A stretch of 64,000 nt of DNA. Source: Seriola aureovittata (Eukaryota > Chordata > Actinopteri > Carangiformes > Carangidae). Positions 1-10,466 of this stretch are shown one piece after another. The position numbers were made by a program, and so were the translations under genes. Under the pieces are notes generated by a model. It worked only from the letters and a program-made list of their open reading frames with translations, was not told the origin of the DNA and did not search any database. Within the stretch, counting starts at the first letter, position 1. Every line of letters begins with the position of its first letter. The stretch spans positions 8,583,712-8,647,711 of the forward strand of contig NC_079374.1 of NCBI RefSeq assembly GCF_021018895.1, given 5' to 3'.

Positions 1-2803
1 AACGGCAGGATGGCTTATCTCAGAAGAAAGTAAAAGAACTCATTTCTTTTTTTCATTTAAAGTCTTTTACCATTATTATTTTTGAACGCAATAATTGATA
101 AAGAAGAAAACATTTTGTTGTGTGCCTGAGGGCCATGAAATGCTGAAAATTAAAAAAACTGATTATTATGGTCCTGTCACCATTTTCTCAGCAGATGGAA
201 CCACTCTGAAAATGTTCTAATTTATTTAAAACAATGTTCCTAAATATTGAAACAGAGTTAATTAGTGTAAACTAAATGTTTTATGTTGATCAGCTCTGCA
301 CACACATTTGTATTTCAAGCCATTTTTTTTTTTCCTAATGGCTTTACACTTCTCAAACTGTGCTGCAGCTACAATAACGAGGTATATTATTGCTTTAGAA
401 TAATCTTTTGCTGCAATTAGTTTGTCATATATTGTCATTAGAAGTCTATTAAAACATCAAGTCATTATTTGGGAATCCCCGGGCGGGGAATTAGAATAAA
501 ACCATCTTTGCCACACGGGTCCCATTTAGATTAATGGAAAAATATGTAAAACATTTCGTTTTAATTTTCCTCTGACAGTGTTTTGCATACATGCATTTTC
601 TCCGCCTGCGCTGTCCCTCATAATTTATGAAAGCAATCTCGACCAGCACATTACCGGGCTATGAAGTACTGCTCGCAGCCTAATTGATTCCCGTCACAAT
701 TTTGTGAGGTTATAATCGTGTTAATTGTAATTTACTCTCTCAGGGAATACCGGAGAGATGTATTTAAATAAAACCGCCGAGCGGACTCTGAAGATTGTAT
801 CAGTTCCACACATAATAGAAATGTCATGTAGAATTACACAGCGGAGGCAGACAGGGATGCATTCCTGTAATCTACACAGATGTCACTGAAATCTTGTACT
901 TTTTAATATTATTATTATTATTGTTCCCAATTGTTTCTGAATTGCAAATTCGTCGAGGTGCAGCGGAAGCTGGGAGAAACGAGCTCTGTAAAGACCAAAG
1001 GACAGAGTTTGCTTCACCTTTATCCAGAGAGGGGGAGGGGTAAAAAAAAAGAAAAAAAAGGCGTGAGTGGAAGTGGAAATCAAATAAATGCAAGATTATT
1101 GGGTGGAACGAGAAAAAAAAAAAGATGATGTAACCCATGTGGCACATAAACACCCAGAGGATGTGGTGTTTTGCTTAAATGTAAGCTGGCCAAATTATTT
1201 CTCCTAATCATTCTCAGAAGAAGAAAAAGAAGATGCAGTAGCAGAAGAAGAAGAAGAAAAGGAAGAAGAAGAGTACTTGTCCTTTTTTTGCTTTGTCTCT
1301 GCAGGGCGCCCTGAGCTGCTTCCTCCACTTTGAGATCTCCCTTCCTGTCTGTGGGGGGACACCTGTTGGTGCAGAGCAGCTTGGAAAAGCCAAGTTGTCC
1401 CATCAGACTGGTCTCCTCCACCGCTACCAGGGAGCCTGTGTTCAGCGCTGAGAGCCGGATATTCACAACCATGTGAAAGTGAATGACTCTGTGCAGCCTT
1501 TCAGTGCTGCTCCACTAACAAGGCCTCTCTGAATTCTTCTGTGAAACATTTGAGGGGTCAGAACTTTAAAAACGGAAATATCATTTTAATGTCAAAGTAT
1601 TAAATGTTGAAAAAAAAAAAAAAAATCTGACAAAAGCTATTTTTCTTTAATTTGAAAATATATTCCAAAGAAATAGGTCAAATTCATATTTAATTATTTG
1701 ATCAAATAAAATACAACTCTGACAGTACTTTAAGTTATTCATGCAAGAATTAAAGTTGACTTTTTTCAGATTGGACTGCAACAAGATTTAGCTGCAACAA
1801 ATGATAAATTAAATTTAAAAAGTCACAGTAAAGTTTCATCCTCATAGCTTTAATGACAAAACAAAAACAGGATATATTATCATTTCAGCAATAGTACACA
1901 CTACTCACATTCTATGAGTGACAAGCAGTCGAAACATCTCTTAAATATTTTACCATTTACTTGATCCAAGTTCAAGATATTGCATCTATTCTGCAGACCG
2001 TCACAAAATGGCTCTGCCCAAATACAGTGTGTGGATTCATTCAATCAAAGTAATCCATAATAGCAGTTTTATCCACCGACCTCGGGGCGTAATAGTAGTT
2101 TGGGTGAAAAACAAACAAACAAGCCGCATGTAAATTCACGACAGAAAAAGTGAGCCAGGGGTGAGAGAAACATGTGGCCAAATGCCAAAGAGACAGCTTA
2201 CTGTTCGAGTCTTTGGCCGGGCGCAGGAGTGGTTTCGATCTTTTTGTCTGGCCTGGCCTGGCACAGACCACAGTCCTGCCCCAGACACAATAGATCATAC
2301 AGTAGGTGAGGGAGAGAGAGAGAGAGAGTGGGAGAGAAGGAGAGAGAGAGAGAGAGAGAGAAAGATGAGTGGATGAGGTGGGTAGGGGAGGTATGGTGCC
2401 TTTCATTACCATGGTCACCAATGGCACTATTAACCATTCAACACCCCCCCAATTATCCTCCCATCCACAGTCAGAGAGACAAAGCCTCGGTCCTGGTCTG
2501 CTGGAGCAACATGGCCTCTAATCTGTCTCACTCCAACATCACACCCACTTCACTGTCTCTGGAAGTCAGATGTGCACAGGCGCTCCACAGAGCCCCTTTG
2601 TTACTTTCATTTGTGACAGTACAACAAACTACTTTACTGAACTCGTCCAGGAGGTCATTTCTATGAATGTGACCATTTATCATTGTTGATAAAATGAAGG
2701 GAACTCACTAGAGACAATAGCTTGAAAAATCCGAGTTGAAGCGGTTGTGGTAAATGAGAGCTCAGGTGGAGAATCCCGCTGCAGCGTGTGTATGTGTGCG
2801 GTG
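1..2803. other. Intergenic DNA downstream of clybl; no gene seen
   Basis: No coding exon is supported. Positions 1-860 are unique, AT-rich and crowded with ATTA/TAATT homeodomain-type motifs, with an embedded GGGAATCCCC-GGGCGGGG block at 471-488, so this is a candidate regulatory element. Positions 1030-1270 hold purine-rich (GAA)n sequence, and 2311-2365 is a (GA)n microsatellite. A poly-A tract is at 1610-1625. Confidence 0.6.
471..488. promoter_or_regulatory. NF-kappaB-type site abutting a GC box (candidate)
   Basis: GGGAATCCCC (471-480) fits the NF-kappaB consensus GGGRNWYYCC exactly and is followed at once by GGGCGGGG (481-488). Both sit in AT-rich, ATTA-dense DNA. Binding is not shown by sequence alone. 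Confidence 0.3.
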
Positions 2804-3165
2804 TTTATTTTTCGTACAGGTCATGGTGTGTCTGACGCCACACGCCTTCTCCATCAAGACCACAGGCTCACAGCTGCCACAGAGTGAGCTGCGTGTCTTT
2901 ACTAAGGAGACGGACACAAAAACGCTAAATCGTGAGTTTACGCACTTCCATCTGTGGCTTTTTTTTTTTCCAGTGAGCGGGACCTTGATGTTTGTGAGTC
3001 AGGCCCTGAGCAGGGGGCTGAGGCCTGACTGGAAGACTGGGGCCCAGTGAATAGAGCCACAACAGTGGCTTGTTGTGTTTGTTTACCCTTTCGCCCAGCT
3101 GCCTGGACCGTGGAGATGAGAGAGCATTCATCACGACCTAGGAGAGATGGGAGGCATGGGCACAC

Positions 3166-3209
<44 letters not shown>

Positions 3210-3572
3210 GAGAGTGACATGATGGCACACACACTGCAGAGAGTGCCAAGAAAGTGTCCACTCAGGGCAATAATCCTCCACACTCGGCTTCCAAAGGTTT
3301 GCCGTTGTTCCTCGCTATGTGCAGAGTTTGTTTTGTTGAACACATCCCAGGGTACAGTGACAGTAAAACTTCACTGAAACTGCCATGACAAATTAATTCA
3401 ATGAAAATATTTCAACAATGATTAAAACCTTGAATTAAAACCAAAATTCCCACTGTTCTCTTGTGTCAGGCAACAAAGTTAATTTGTTTTTTCAACTTCT
3501 ACTTTTTGTCATGAGAACCTGCAGCATTTCCGTTTGCCGTGCGGTTCCTCCCGTCTCCTCTCCGGATTCTTG
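2804..3572 (-). other. clybl: Probable clybl 3' UTR
   Basis: It follows the stop codon on the minus strand. No AATAAA or ATTAAA appears between the stop and about 2810. The first canonical AATAAA (minus strand) is at 2809-2804, giving a UTR of roughly 770 nt plus the cleavage offset. The stretch contains a (CA)n array at 3161-3207, which would be transcribed as UG. A non-canonical earlier signal cannot be excluded. Confidence 0.35.
3161..3207 (+). repeat. (CA)n microsatellite
   Basis: 47 bp of CA with one CG interruption, within the probable clybl 3' UTR. Confidence 0.95.
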
Positions 3573-3668
3573 TTATTTCTCTGGCACCGCGTTGGAGAGC
3601 GCTATGATGTTCTGCGCCTGCTTCAGCGAGGGCATGTCAATCATGCTGCCGCGGAAGGTGAACGCACC
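3573..3668 (-). CDS. clybl: clybl coding exon 8 (residues 313-343 and stop)
   Basis: It starts GAFTFRGSMIDMPSLKQAQN and ends AVPEK then TAA; human reads GAFTFQGSMIDMPLLKQAQN and ends SIKEK. Asp323 in GSMIDMP is exactly 20 residues from the C-terminus, as is human Asp320. The acceptor is TGCAG at 3673-3669, after a moderately pyrimidine-rich tract, in phase 0 after Lys312. This short terminal exon contains no conventional stop-to-stop frame of note and is recognisable only by homology. Confidence 0.95.
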   Translation of the reverse strand, partial: GAFTFRGSMIDMPSLKQAQNIIALSNAVPEK

Positions 3669-3834
3669 CTGCACAGGTTTGCAACAGAAACGAGAGCAGA
3701 GAGAGGGAAACGTTAGACCAGGCAGTCACAGTAACTGCACGTTGAATGTTTGGCAGACACAGGAAGTAGATTACTGTGTGAAAAAAAAAAAAACATAACA
3801 CACCGCTTTATGAGAGAAATCATAACACACATAT

Positions 3835-3888
3835 TGTGTGTGTGTGTGTGTATGTGTGTGTGTATGTGTGTGTGTTTGTGTGTGTGTT
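3835..3888 (+). repeat. (TG)n microsatellite with TATG/TTTG interruptions
   Basis: About 54 bp of TG repeat, intron 7. Confidence 0.93.
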
Positions 3889-4196
3889 AGGATGTAGCAT
3901 AAAAAGTGTGAATTTCTGACTTGTACATCTGTCATAAATTCTATGAAACAAAGCCGCAAACAGGATGTTGCAGAGGTAAATGTAATTCAGTAAAGAAAAT
4001 GTTTGAATTGTAAAATCTACTGGAAGAAAATACTACTTTGACACATCAGGTAAAGTGTCATTGAACAGTGCCATGAAAAAAAAAACCTCCAGAAACCTCA
4101 GGTCCATATAGTCAATGTCTAGAGGTGAGAATTATGAAAAGCAAGCACCTGTCGTGTTGTAAGACAAAGAGACTGACCCTGCTCACTGTTCAAACC

Positions 4197-4200
<4 letters not shown>

Positions 4201-4253
<53 letters not shown>
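4201..4253 (+). repeat. (CA)n microsatellite
   Basis: About 53 bp of uninterrupted CA, intron 7. Confidence 0.95.
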
Positions 4254-4254
<1 letters not shown>

Positions 4255-4621
4255 ACGGCAGAGGGATGGGTAGGATATGAATCCCTCGGGCGATGCTTAG
4301 TCGGAGCAGCCCTGGCAGGGAGAGAGGTGTGGGCAGATTGTGTATTACCTCAGCAGATAGCCCACAGAGCTCAACACACAGGATCCAACCATGCACTAAA
4401 TTAGGAACAATAATATTGTACACTTAATTTGCCCAGCTCCCCCCCTCCATCTCCTATGATGTCTCTGAGAGTCACCCAGGGGTGTACAGTATGTATTCTT
4501 TGGAACTACAGAGGTGTGTGAGAGGATACACAAAGGAACAGTCTGAGTCTCGGAGCGGAGAAAGACCCCTGTCATCTCCACACACAGTCAGCACAGATAC
4601 TGAATAATGCTGGAGACACGC

Positions 4622-4647
4622 GCACACACACACACACACACACACAC
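4622..4647 (+). repeat. Short (CA)n microsatellite
   Basis: 26 bp of CA, intron 7. Confidence 0.9.
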
Positions 4648-5143
4648 TTGAGAAAGTTTTGTATACAAAAAAAAAAATCCTGTAGATTATTTAGGGTCTC
4701 TCCCCGCCTCTAAATTTGTGACAGGATTTACAAAAATGTTTTGTGAGGTCAGTGTTTCCTCTAACTGATTTGGGGAGAAATTGATTCTTCTATTTGAGAA
4801 TTAAAGTAACATTTAAATGAGGTAGTAGCCTCAGTTAAATAACTGGAAATATCCAGTAAACAACTGCGAACAAACTGTAACAGCAAGTCAGCTGTAGGTA
4901 TTTCTGAGTTTTCTGCAGTTGCATACAAAGTGAAATTTAAGGCAAATAATACAACTGTCTTTCAAGTTATACATGGTGATATAAAACTCCTTTTTATTCC
5001 TGGAGTTTGTTCATAAATTGTCTCAGCAATGAGCTAATGTTTATATATTTTAGACCTAAATATTACTACAAGAGAGAGGCTAAAATTAATATTTAAATTC
5101 TAAAAAAAAAAAATTATCTTTTGGAAGAGGATGTTAACGTTAC

Positions 5144-5268
5144 CTTGCCCTCCTTCTGATGTTGGTCAAAATCTGCAATCAGCTCTTTTGCCCACTGGAC
5201 CCTCTCCTGACTGGGGGAGAACTCTTCCTGTACAGCCTGGACCTGCCCTGGGTGGATAACCTGTTTAC
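5144..5268 (-). CDS. clybl: clybl coding exon 7 (residues 271-312)
   Basis: It encodes KQVIHPGQVQAVQEEFSPSQ and ERVQWAKELIADFDQHQKEGK. The human counterparts are KQVIHPNQIAVVQEQFSPSP and EKIKWAEELIAAFKEH. KQVIHP closes the active-site region. The exon is 125 nt, not a multiple of three, so skipping it would shift the frame and lose the catalytic Asp in exon 8. The 3' splice site is a bare TAG preceded by about 180 nt of TG repeat instead of a pyrimidine tract. The donor is AAG/GTAACG. Confidence 0.96.
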
Positions 5269-5270
5269 CT

Positions 5271-5369
5271 ACACACACATACACACACACACAACACACA
5301 CACACACACCACACACACCACACACACCACACACACACCACACACACACCACACACACACCACACCACA

Positions 5370-5453
<84 letters not shown>
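5271..5453 (+). repeat. Long (CA)n / (TG)n microsatellite abutting clybl exon 7
   Basis: About 183 bp of CA repeat with scattered ACC interruptions in its first half (5290-5375) and a pure CA run of roughly 80 bp after that. It ends two bases from the AG of the exon 7 acceptor; in the clybl transcript it reads as UG repeat. Confidence 0.97.
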
Positions 5454-5456
<3 letters not shown>

Positions 5457-5878
5457 GTGGAATTTAAATAAATGAAAAAACAATGTTTTTACTTGTTGGC
5501 ACAGAGCTATTAATCACCCTCCCATATAATAACAACAAGAAATCGTTTCAAATGAAAACTGTTCTGTACAGAACTGGATGGAAAAAAAGAAAAAGTCTGA
5601 GCATGAGAGAGGGACTGCTGCTGGCACTTTATCCCCGTTAGAGAGAGCAATAACAACACACAGAGAAACGAGACAAGAGTAACAGGAAATGCAGAAGACT
5701 AAACCATATGTGAGTACATGTGTCAGTATGTTCAGTGCCACCGAAGTGAGTCAGAGGGACATCGTGACATCATGAAGGATACTGAGTGTCTGCTGTCTCC
5801 TTGCAGCCCCGCTGTCAAGGAGAGACTTTGCTGAACGCTTAGTTAGACTTCGATGTGCGACAGAAGTTAACTAGAACA

Positions 5879-5930
5879 GCACACACACAAACGCACGCAC
5901 GTGCGCACACACACACGCACACACACACAG
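5879..5930 (+). repeat. Interrupted CA/CG repeat
   Basis: CA repeat interleaved with GCACGCACGTGCGC, an alternating purine-pyrimidine tract with Z-DNA potential, intron 6. Confidence 0.9.
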
Positions 5931-6486
5931 TCAAGTAAATAATTTTTTTTTTAAATGCCAAGGAGATCACACAAAACCAAACACCTGTAATTCCGCAAAC
6001 AAACAACAAACCAATTTGATTTTATTCATTCCAAAAACTGAACAAGTAAATAATAAGAAAATCATTGTCTTTTCTATACATACATTTCTATATTGGTTCT
6101 ATGTGATTTCTATGTTTAGTATACACCAATATTTCAGTATTGGCACACCTTCCCTCAGACAATTTCAGAAATGACATCTTGTATCCAACTGAAACAGAAG
6201 CCCAACATGGAGTTAAGGCTCTGGCACAATCTTCACCCCCCCTCCCACTCCCACTCCCTCTCAGTTAAATGTGGGCGAACGCCACAGACATAATCCCGTG
6301 TACATTTGCAGATCAAACTTGTAGTGATAAGTTAAGGTTATGAAACGTCTGGTGAGAACGACGGCTCAGCGGCAGCCAGCAGGAACTCGACACTTTAGGG
6401 CTTAGCTCTGTCGCCGACAACAAATCCTTCAAGGTGGCTGAGCAGGCGGGCTGCACGAGCAAAAAAAAAAAAAAAAAATTTGGCCC

Positions 6487-6598
6487 AGGAGAGAGGAGGA
6501 GAAGAGGAGATGGGGCGGGGGGGGGAAGAGGAGAGGCAAGGAGCGGAGAGGAGGAGAAGAGGAGAGGCGAGACAGGGGAGGAAAGGGGGAGGAGAGAA
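6487..6598 (+). repeat. Polypurine tract
   Basis: About 110 bp of almost pure G/A, including an 8-10 base G run near 6520. An exact 20-nt direct repeat lies at 6491-6510 and 6546-6565. Confidence 0.92.
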
Positions 6599-6785
6599 TC
6601 CACTCCCTTCATCCAGCTCCGCTCACCCCAGTTAACCTCAGAAAAACACACACCACAGTTACACAATCAACACGCTGTAGTTAAGTGCTCCAGCAATTAC
6701 TGTCAAGAGAACATAATTCATAAACGGCAATTTAAATAGATACCTTTAAGGGATGTGTGCACGCTACAAAATATGTTCAAGAGCC

Positions 6786-6788
<3 letters not shown>

Positions 6789-6840
<52 letters not shown>
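6789..6840 (+). repeat. (GT)n microsatellite
   Basis: About 52 bp of uninterrupted GT, intron 6. Confidence 0.95.
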
Positions 6841-6841
<1 letters not shown>

Positions 6842-7111
6842 ATTACGAATGCATGATTGCTGATGCGCGTTTGTTTGTGTGAAGCAGACAGACTGTAACT
6901 GCACATTTTCTGTTGGACAAACAGCCTGAGGACTCCCCAGGGCCACACTAGAGATGAGTGTGAGAGTGTGTGTGCATATGTTTGTGTGTGTGAGTTTTTG
7001 TGCGCGTGCCTGTGCATCACCTTGTCGGCAGTATTTAAATCAGAAGAGTATTCCGGGTCTCCTATGTTTTCTATGTGGATATTGTGTATTCTGTTTCAAC
7101 TCAACAACCTC

Positions 7112-7136
7112 GGTGTGTGTGTGTGTGTGTGTGTGT
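7112..7136 (+). repeat. Short (GT)n microsatellite
   Basis: About 25 bp of GT, intron 6. Confidence 0.9.
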
Positions 7137-7284
7137 TGCTTTCTATGAGGAATGAAGCAAGAGGAGTGTGTATTCCCTCCTCTGCCACCTGTTTTACTTC
7201 TGGGCTGAAGACAAGAGCATGTTTCTACACTGAAACTGGCAGGCTTAAATATACTGTAAGGGGGTCTCTCTGTACGTGTGTCTG

Positions 7285-7286
<2 letters not shown>

Positions 7287-7337
<51 letters not shown>
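7287..7337 (+). repeat. (TG)n microsatellite
   Basis: About 51 bp of TG, intron 6. Confidence 0.95.
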
Positions 7338-7339
<2 letters not shown>

Positions 7340-8301
7340 GACAACAGGAGAATGACAGAGCGAAGAAACAAACAGGGTGATTCAGGTGCCCTCCAGTTAC
7401 AACCCATTGGTTCTCTTAAAATGCATCATTCATGCCCTCCAGCCAATCCCGGCCTGCCATGTGGTGCCGGCATCTCATTGGAGGATTGCTATTTAGCAAA
7501 GTGCTCTCAGGCGAATGATGGGCAGGGTCCCGGGGATGGAAGTGAAACATGGTCCCTGAAAGCAGAGAATTTTGTGGAACCGTTTTATATTTTCTGGGAG
7601 GCAAACATATTTACTGGGATCATTAATTCAAAAGTGCACAGTTTATAGTTCATAAAACAAGGTGCTTATAAAGGGAAGACGCTGCACTATTAAATCTCCT
7701 AATTAATTACAGTCCTCCTCCACAGATTTGATGTCAGTGTTTTGCAGGATTTTGCCTTCACACCGTCCTGTTTGCCAGCAAGAAGTGCCGGGTACTTGTG
7801 TTTTGTGTTTCACCAGTGCGTTCTCAGTGTCCTCAGTGCTAATGGGTGCTGTATGCGGCTTAGGTAGTGCCAAGGTCAATTACTGCGCAGGTAGAAGCTT
7901 TTGGCTGCACCTTATTATTGCTTAAGCACATTCGGGCCAGTAATAGCTACTAAGATTATACTGCACAGAGTGCCCATGGCTTGTAAGCCACTAATCCAGT
8001 GCTTTGAATGGTGCTTTCCATATCAAATCTAACCCATTTATTTCATCAAGCGGCTGCTTCCCTTCATTAGCTTTTACCACATGTAAACAACACTGCGTGC
8101 TTTCTTTGATCAACTTCTATTTGCACAAGTATTAACAGAAGAAAACATTATATTTAAAATATTGGCATTCATTTTAGGACCCCCTCCCCGTGCTAAACAT
8201 ATTAAGCAAACTGTCATGTTTCACTGGGTAAAAATGCTATTATAGAACTGCAAAAAAGACAAATGTTAGGTTACATGAAAAGAGCCGAGTAATTCTGATA
8301 T

Positions 8302-8303
<2 letters not shown>

Positions 8304-8349
<46 letters not shown>
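8304..8349 (+). repeat. (CA)n microsatellite
   Basis: 46 bp of CA, intron 6. Confidence 0.95.
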
Positions 8350-8350
<1 letters not shown>

Positions 8351-8850
8351 GCCTGCAACACCAGAGAATAGAGGTGGCAAATGAGGTCACCTGGAAAATC
8401 AGTTTCTGTATGAGACAGCAAGAGGCTCACCTACAAGATGTTTTGATGATGTGAAGTGCAGGTAACACGTGTGTCTGGGCCGGTGCAACATGGAGAGTGT
8501 GCTCAGGGATTTTAGGATTTTGAGCCAAGTGCCGATTTTTCTCCATTTCTGTGAGGTGCGAGAGCTGACTAAAGCCTGACACTGTTGTGTTCTCCAGTGA
8601 TACCACATTGGAAGACAAATTATAAGAAACATTACAGCATAGTTAACAAAACAGTATACTATGAAATGTAGTTGATGTGGTTTTACACCACAGGAAAAAC
8701 GTCTCATTTTGAATTTATCAGATTTCAAGGGGTGAAAATACCAGGACGTATCATCTGTGTTGGAGGGAAAAAAATGAGTCAAATATCCACTTTGCAAAAG
8801 GCTGTCCTGCCTTCTGTGGTCTGTTCCATGCAGCCGGCGGGGCACAGAAA

Positions 8851-8916
8851 CACAGACACACACACAAACACACACAGACACACACAGACACACACAGACA
8901 CACACACACACACACA
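8851..8916 (+). repeat. CA repeat with 10-bp higher-order unit
   Basis: CA repeat in which CACACACAGA recurs about every 10 bp (8871-8900) before it becomes pure CA. Confidence 0.9.
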
Positions 8917-9570
8917 TTCTGAAAGCGTTGCCTGGCTACACACACACACAGCACGCTGTTAAAGTAGATGCTACCACACTTTGCTAATAACTCCCTTTAA
9001 TCATACTTGCACACACTTACACATTTGCATACGAGCAGGTATGCACACATACACCGGTGCAGACACACACCACTCATGGCAGTCTGAAATGTCAGACAAG
9101 CATTTATGACTGCAGTTTTGTTCACAATTCACTTCAGCAGCACTGAAAGGGCTAAAAAAAAGACAAAGACAAGCAGCCACAGGCAAAATGTTCATTTTGA
9201 GGTCAGATCGTCAATACGATGTGCAATACAAGTATATTCCAAACAACAAATGAAAAGCCAGGCGATGTTCTGAATCCGCACAGTTTATGCAATATTTTAA
9301 AAAGGTAAAATAATTTATCAACCAACTCATTTCATATTTTCATTTGGAACGAGAGAGAAGAGCAAAACACAGTAACAGAGGGAAGGAGCAGTTATAGTCT
9401 GAATGCTGCTTGCAACAGAAAGTTGAGGGAAGTCTGTGACTGTGCCACAGGGAGGAGTGAAGAATATAATACAGACTCTGACTGGAAAACAAACACAGAC
9501 GTGTTGAGATCAGGGATGTTGCTGAATGGAACAGGGGCACGTTTCAGATGCAGAAAGTGAGGAAGCTCAC

Positions 9571-9738
9571 CTGTGAAGCCCATGAGAGCTCCCTCTCTGG
9601 CCTGCCGCCTCAGCCCTTCCACATCTTTGTAGTCGATGTAGACCAGGTCGATAGCCTGCAGCCCGAATGCTTTGGTGGTCACGACCACCTTCTGCCTGGC
9701 GTAAAGGAGCTCCCTGGCATCCTTAGTCCGCGTGGCAC
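9571..9738 (-). CDS. clybl: clybl coding exon 6 (residues 215-271)
   Basis: It encodes ATRTKDARELLYARQKVVV, then TKAFGLQAIDLVYIDYKDVE and GLRRQAREGALMGFTG. It is highly similar to the human exon (TSSKETLDILYARQKIVV, AIDLVYIDFRD, QSREGAAMGFTG). Arg262 corresponds by the constant +3 offset to human Arg259, the codon that becomes a stop in the known human loss-of-function allele; here it is an intact AGA. The acceptor is TTTTCCTGTAG, the donor is ACAG/GTGAGC, and both ends are phase 1. Confidence 0.97.
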
Positions 9739-10372
9739 CTACAGGAAAATGATGGGGTTACCACACAGCATGCACACTAGGTCACATGTCAGTCACAATC
9801 TCAGAGACGCAAGCTGATGTTCAAGGAAATAAGCTGAGGGTGAGAGGAGGTTATGTCAGTCTCTCTTCTTTTCATATCAAACTACACAGCCAAATCTGGC
9901 ATTTGAATGTTTCTTCTGTCATGAGAGAATATGTAAACCTTCCTGGCCGTCAGCTCAAATCTCTGGATTTTGCTGATAAATTCAGTTCACTGTATATGTC
10001 ATGGCCATGGAAAATGCGTGTTTGTAATGGTTGCCTCTGAGCTGTACTGATATAGAATATAATGGACTCGGTGTCTTCACTTCCATCTGATTTATTATTT
10101 CAGGACACCTCAATTTCTACTACATCCACAAATCATCCTACAAAAAATATTACATTTGTAAATACTTCCCTGCAGTCGTCTATGTATTTATAAAAAACAC
10201 GCAAAGAGTGAGTGACCTGTTCTGTATCTACACACTGGCCATTAAACTTTTGGATTTTACTATGCAATACAATCTGTTGGGTCTACGCCACAACTCCTGT
10301 GGGAGCAAGAGGGAGCAGCACAATTGTGGCAAACAAAGACAGAGGAGGTCAAGCAGAAGGTGTAGCAGCTAC
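9739..10372 (-). other. clybl: clybl intron 5
   Basis: GT-AG intron of 634 nt with no recognisable repeat or gene. Confidence 0.9.
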
Positions 10373-10466
10373 CTATGCTGGCACAGAAGTCATCAGAGCC
10401 AAACACCACGCCGTCATGGTGAAGACCAGCCCTGGGAGCAAGGCGACGGATTTCCTCGCACACCGC
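10373..10466 (-). CDS. clybl: clybl coding exon 5 (residues 184-215)
   Basis: It encodes AVCEEIRRLAPRAGLHHDGV followed by VFGSDDFCASIG. The human counterpart is AVCEETLKVGPQVGLFLDAV then VFGGEDFRASIG. The FGSDDF motif carries the second metal-binding acid (Asp209 by family analogy; human has Glu-Asp here). The acceptor is a strong TCTCTTCTCTCCAG, and the donor is ATAG/GTAGCT, leaving phase 1. Confidence 0.95.

Larger units (their letters stand above)
3669..5143 (-). other. clybl: clybl intron 7
   Basis: GT-AG intron of 1475 nt. It holds three dinucleotide arrays (about 3835-3888, 4201-4253 and 4622-4647) and AT-rich unique sequence from 4650 to 5110. Nothing coding is seen. Confidence 0.85.
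5269..9570 (-). other. clybl: clybl intron 6
   Basis: GT-AG intron of 4.3 kb. Contents: the very long CA array abutting exon 7 (5271-5453), mixed CA/CG repeats at 5879-5930, a polypurine tract at 6487-6598, TG arrays at 6789-6840, 7112-7136 and 7287-7337, CA arrays at 8304-8349 and 8851-8916, and a unique AT-rich block at 7600-8280 that looks like possible conserved non-coding DNA. Nothing coding is seen. Confidence 0.85.

Noticed and set aside
5159..5467. Open frames of Thr-His or Cys-Val repeats, here and at many other CA arrays
   Set aside because: Direct translations of CA/TG microsatellites.
8851..8916. Regular spaced repeat that might be taken for a CRISPR-like array
   Set aside because: It is a CA microsatellite with a 10-bp period in a vertebrate intron; there are no unique spacers.
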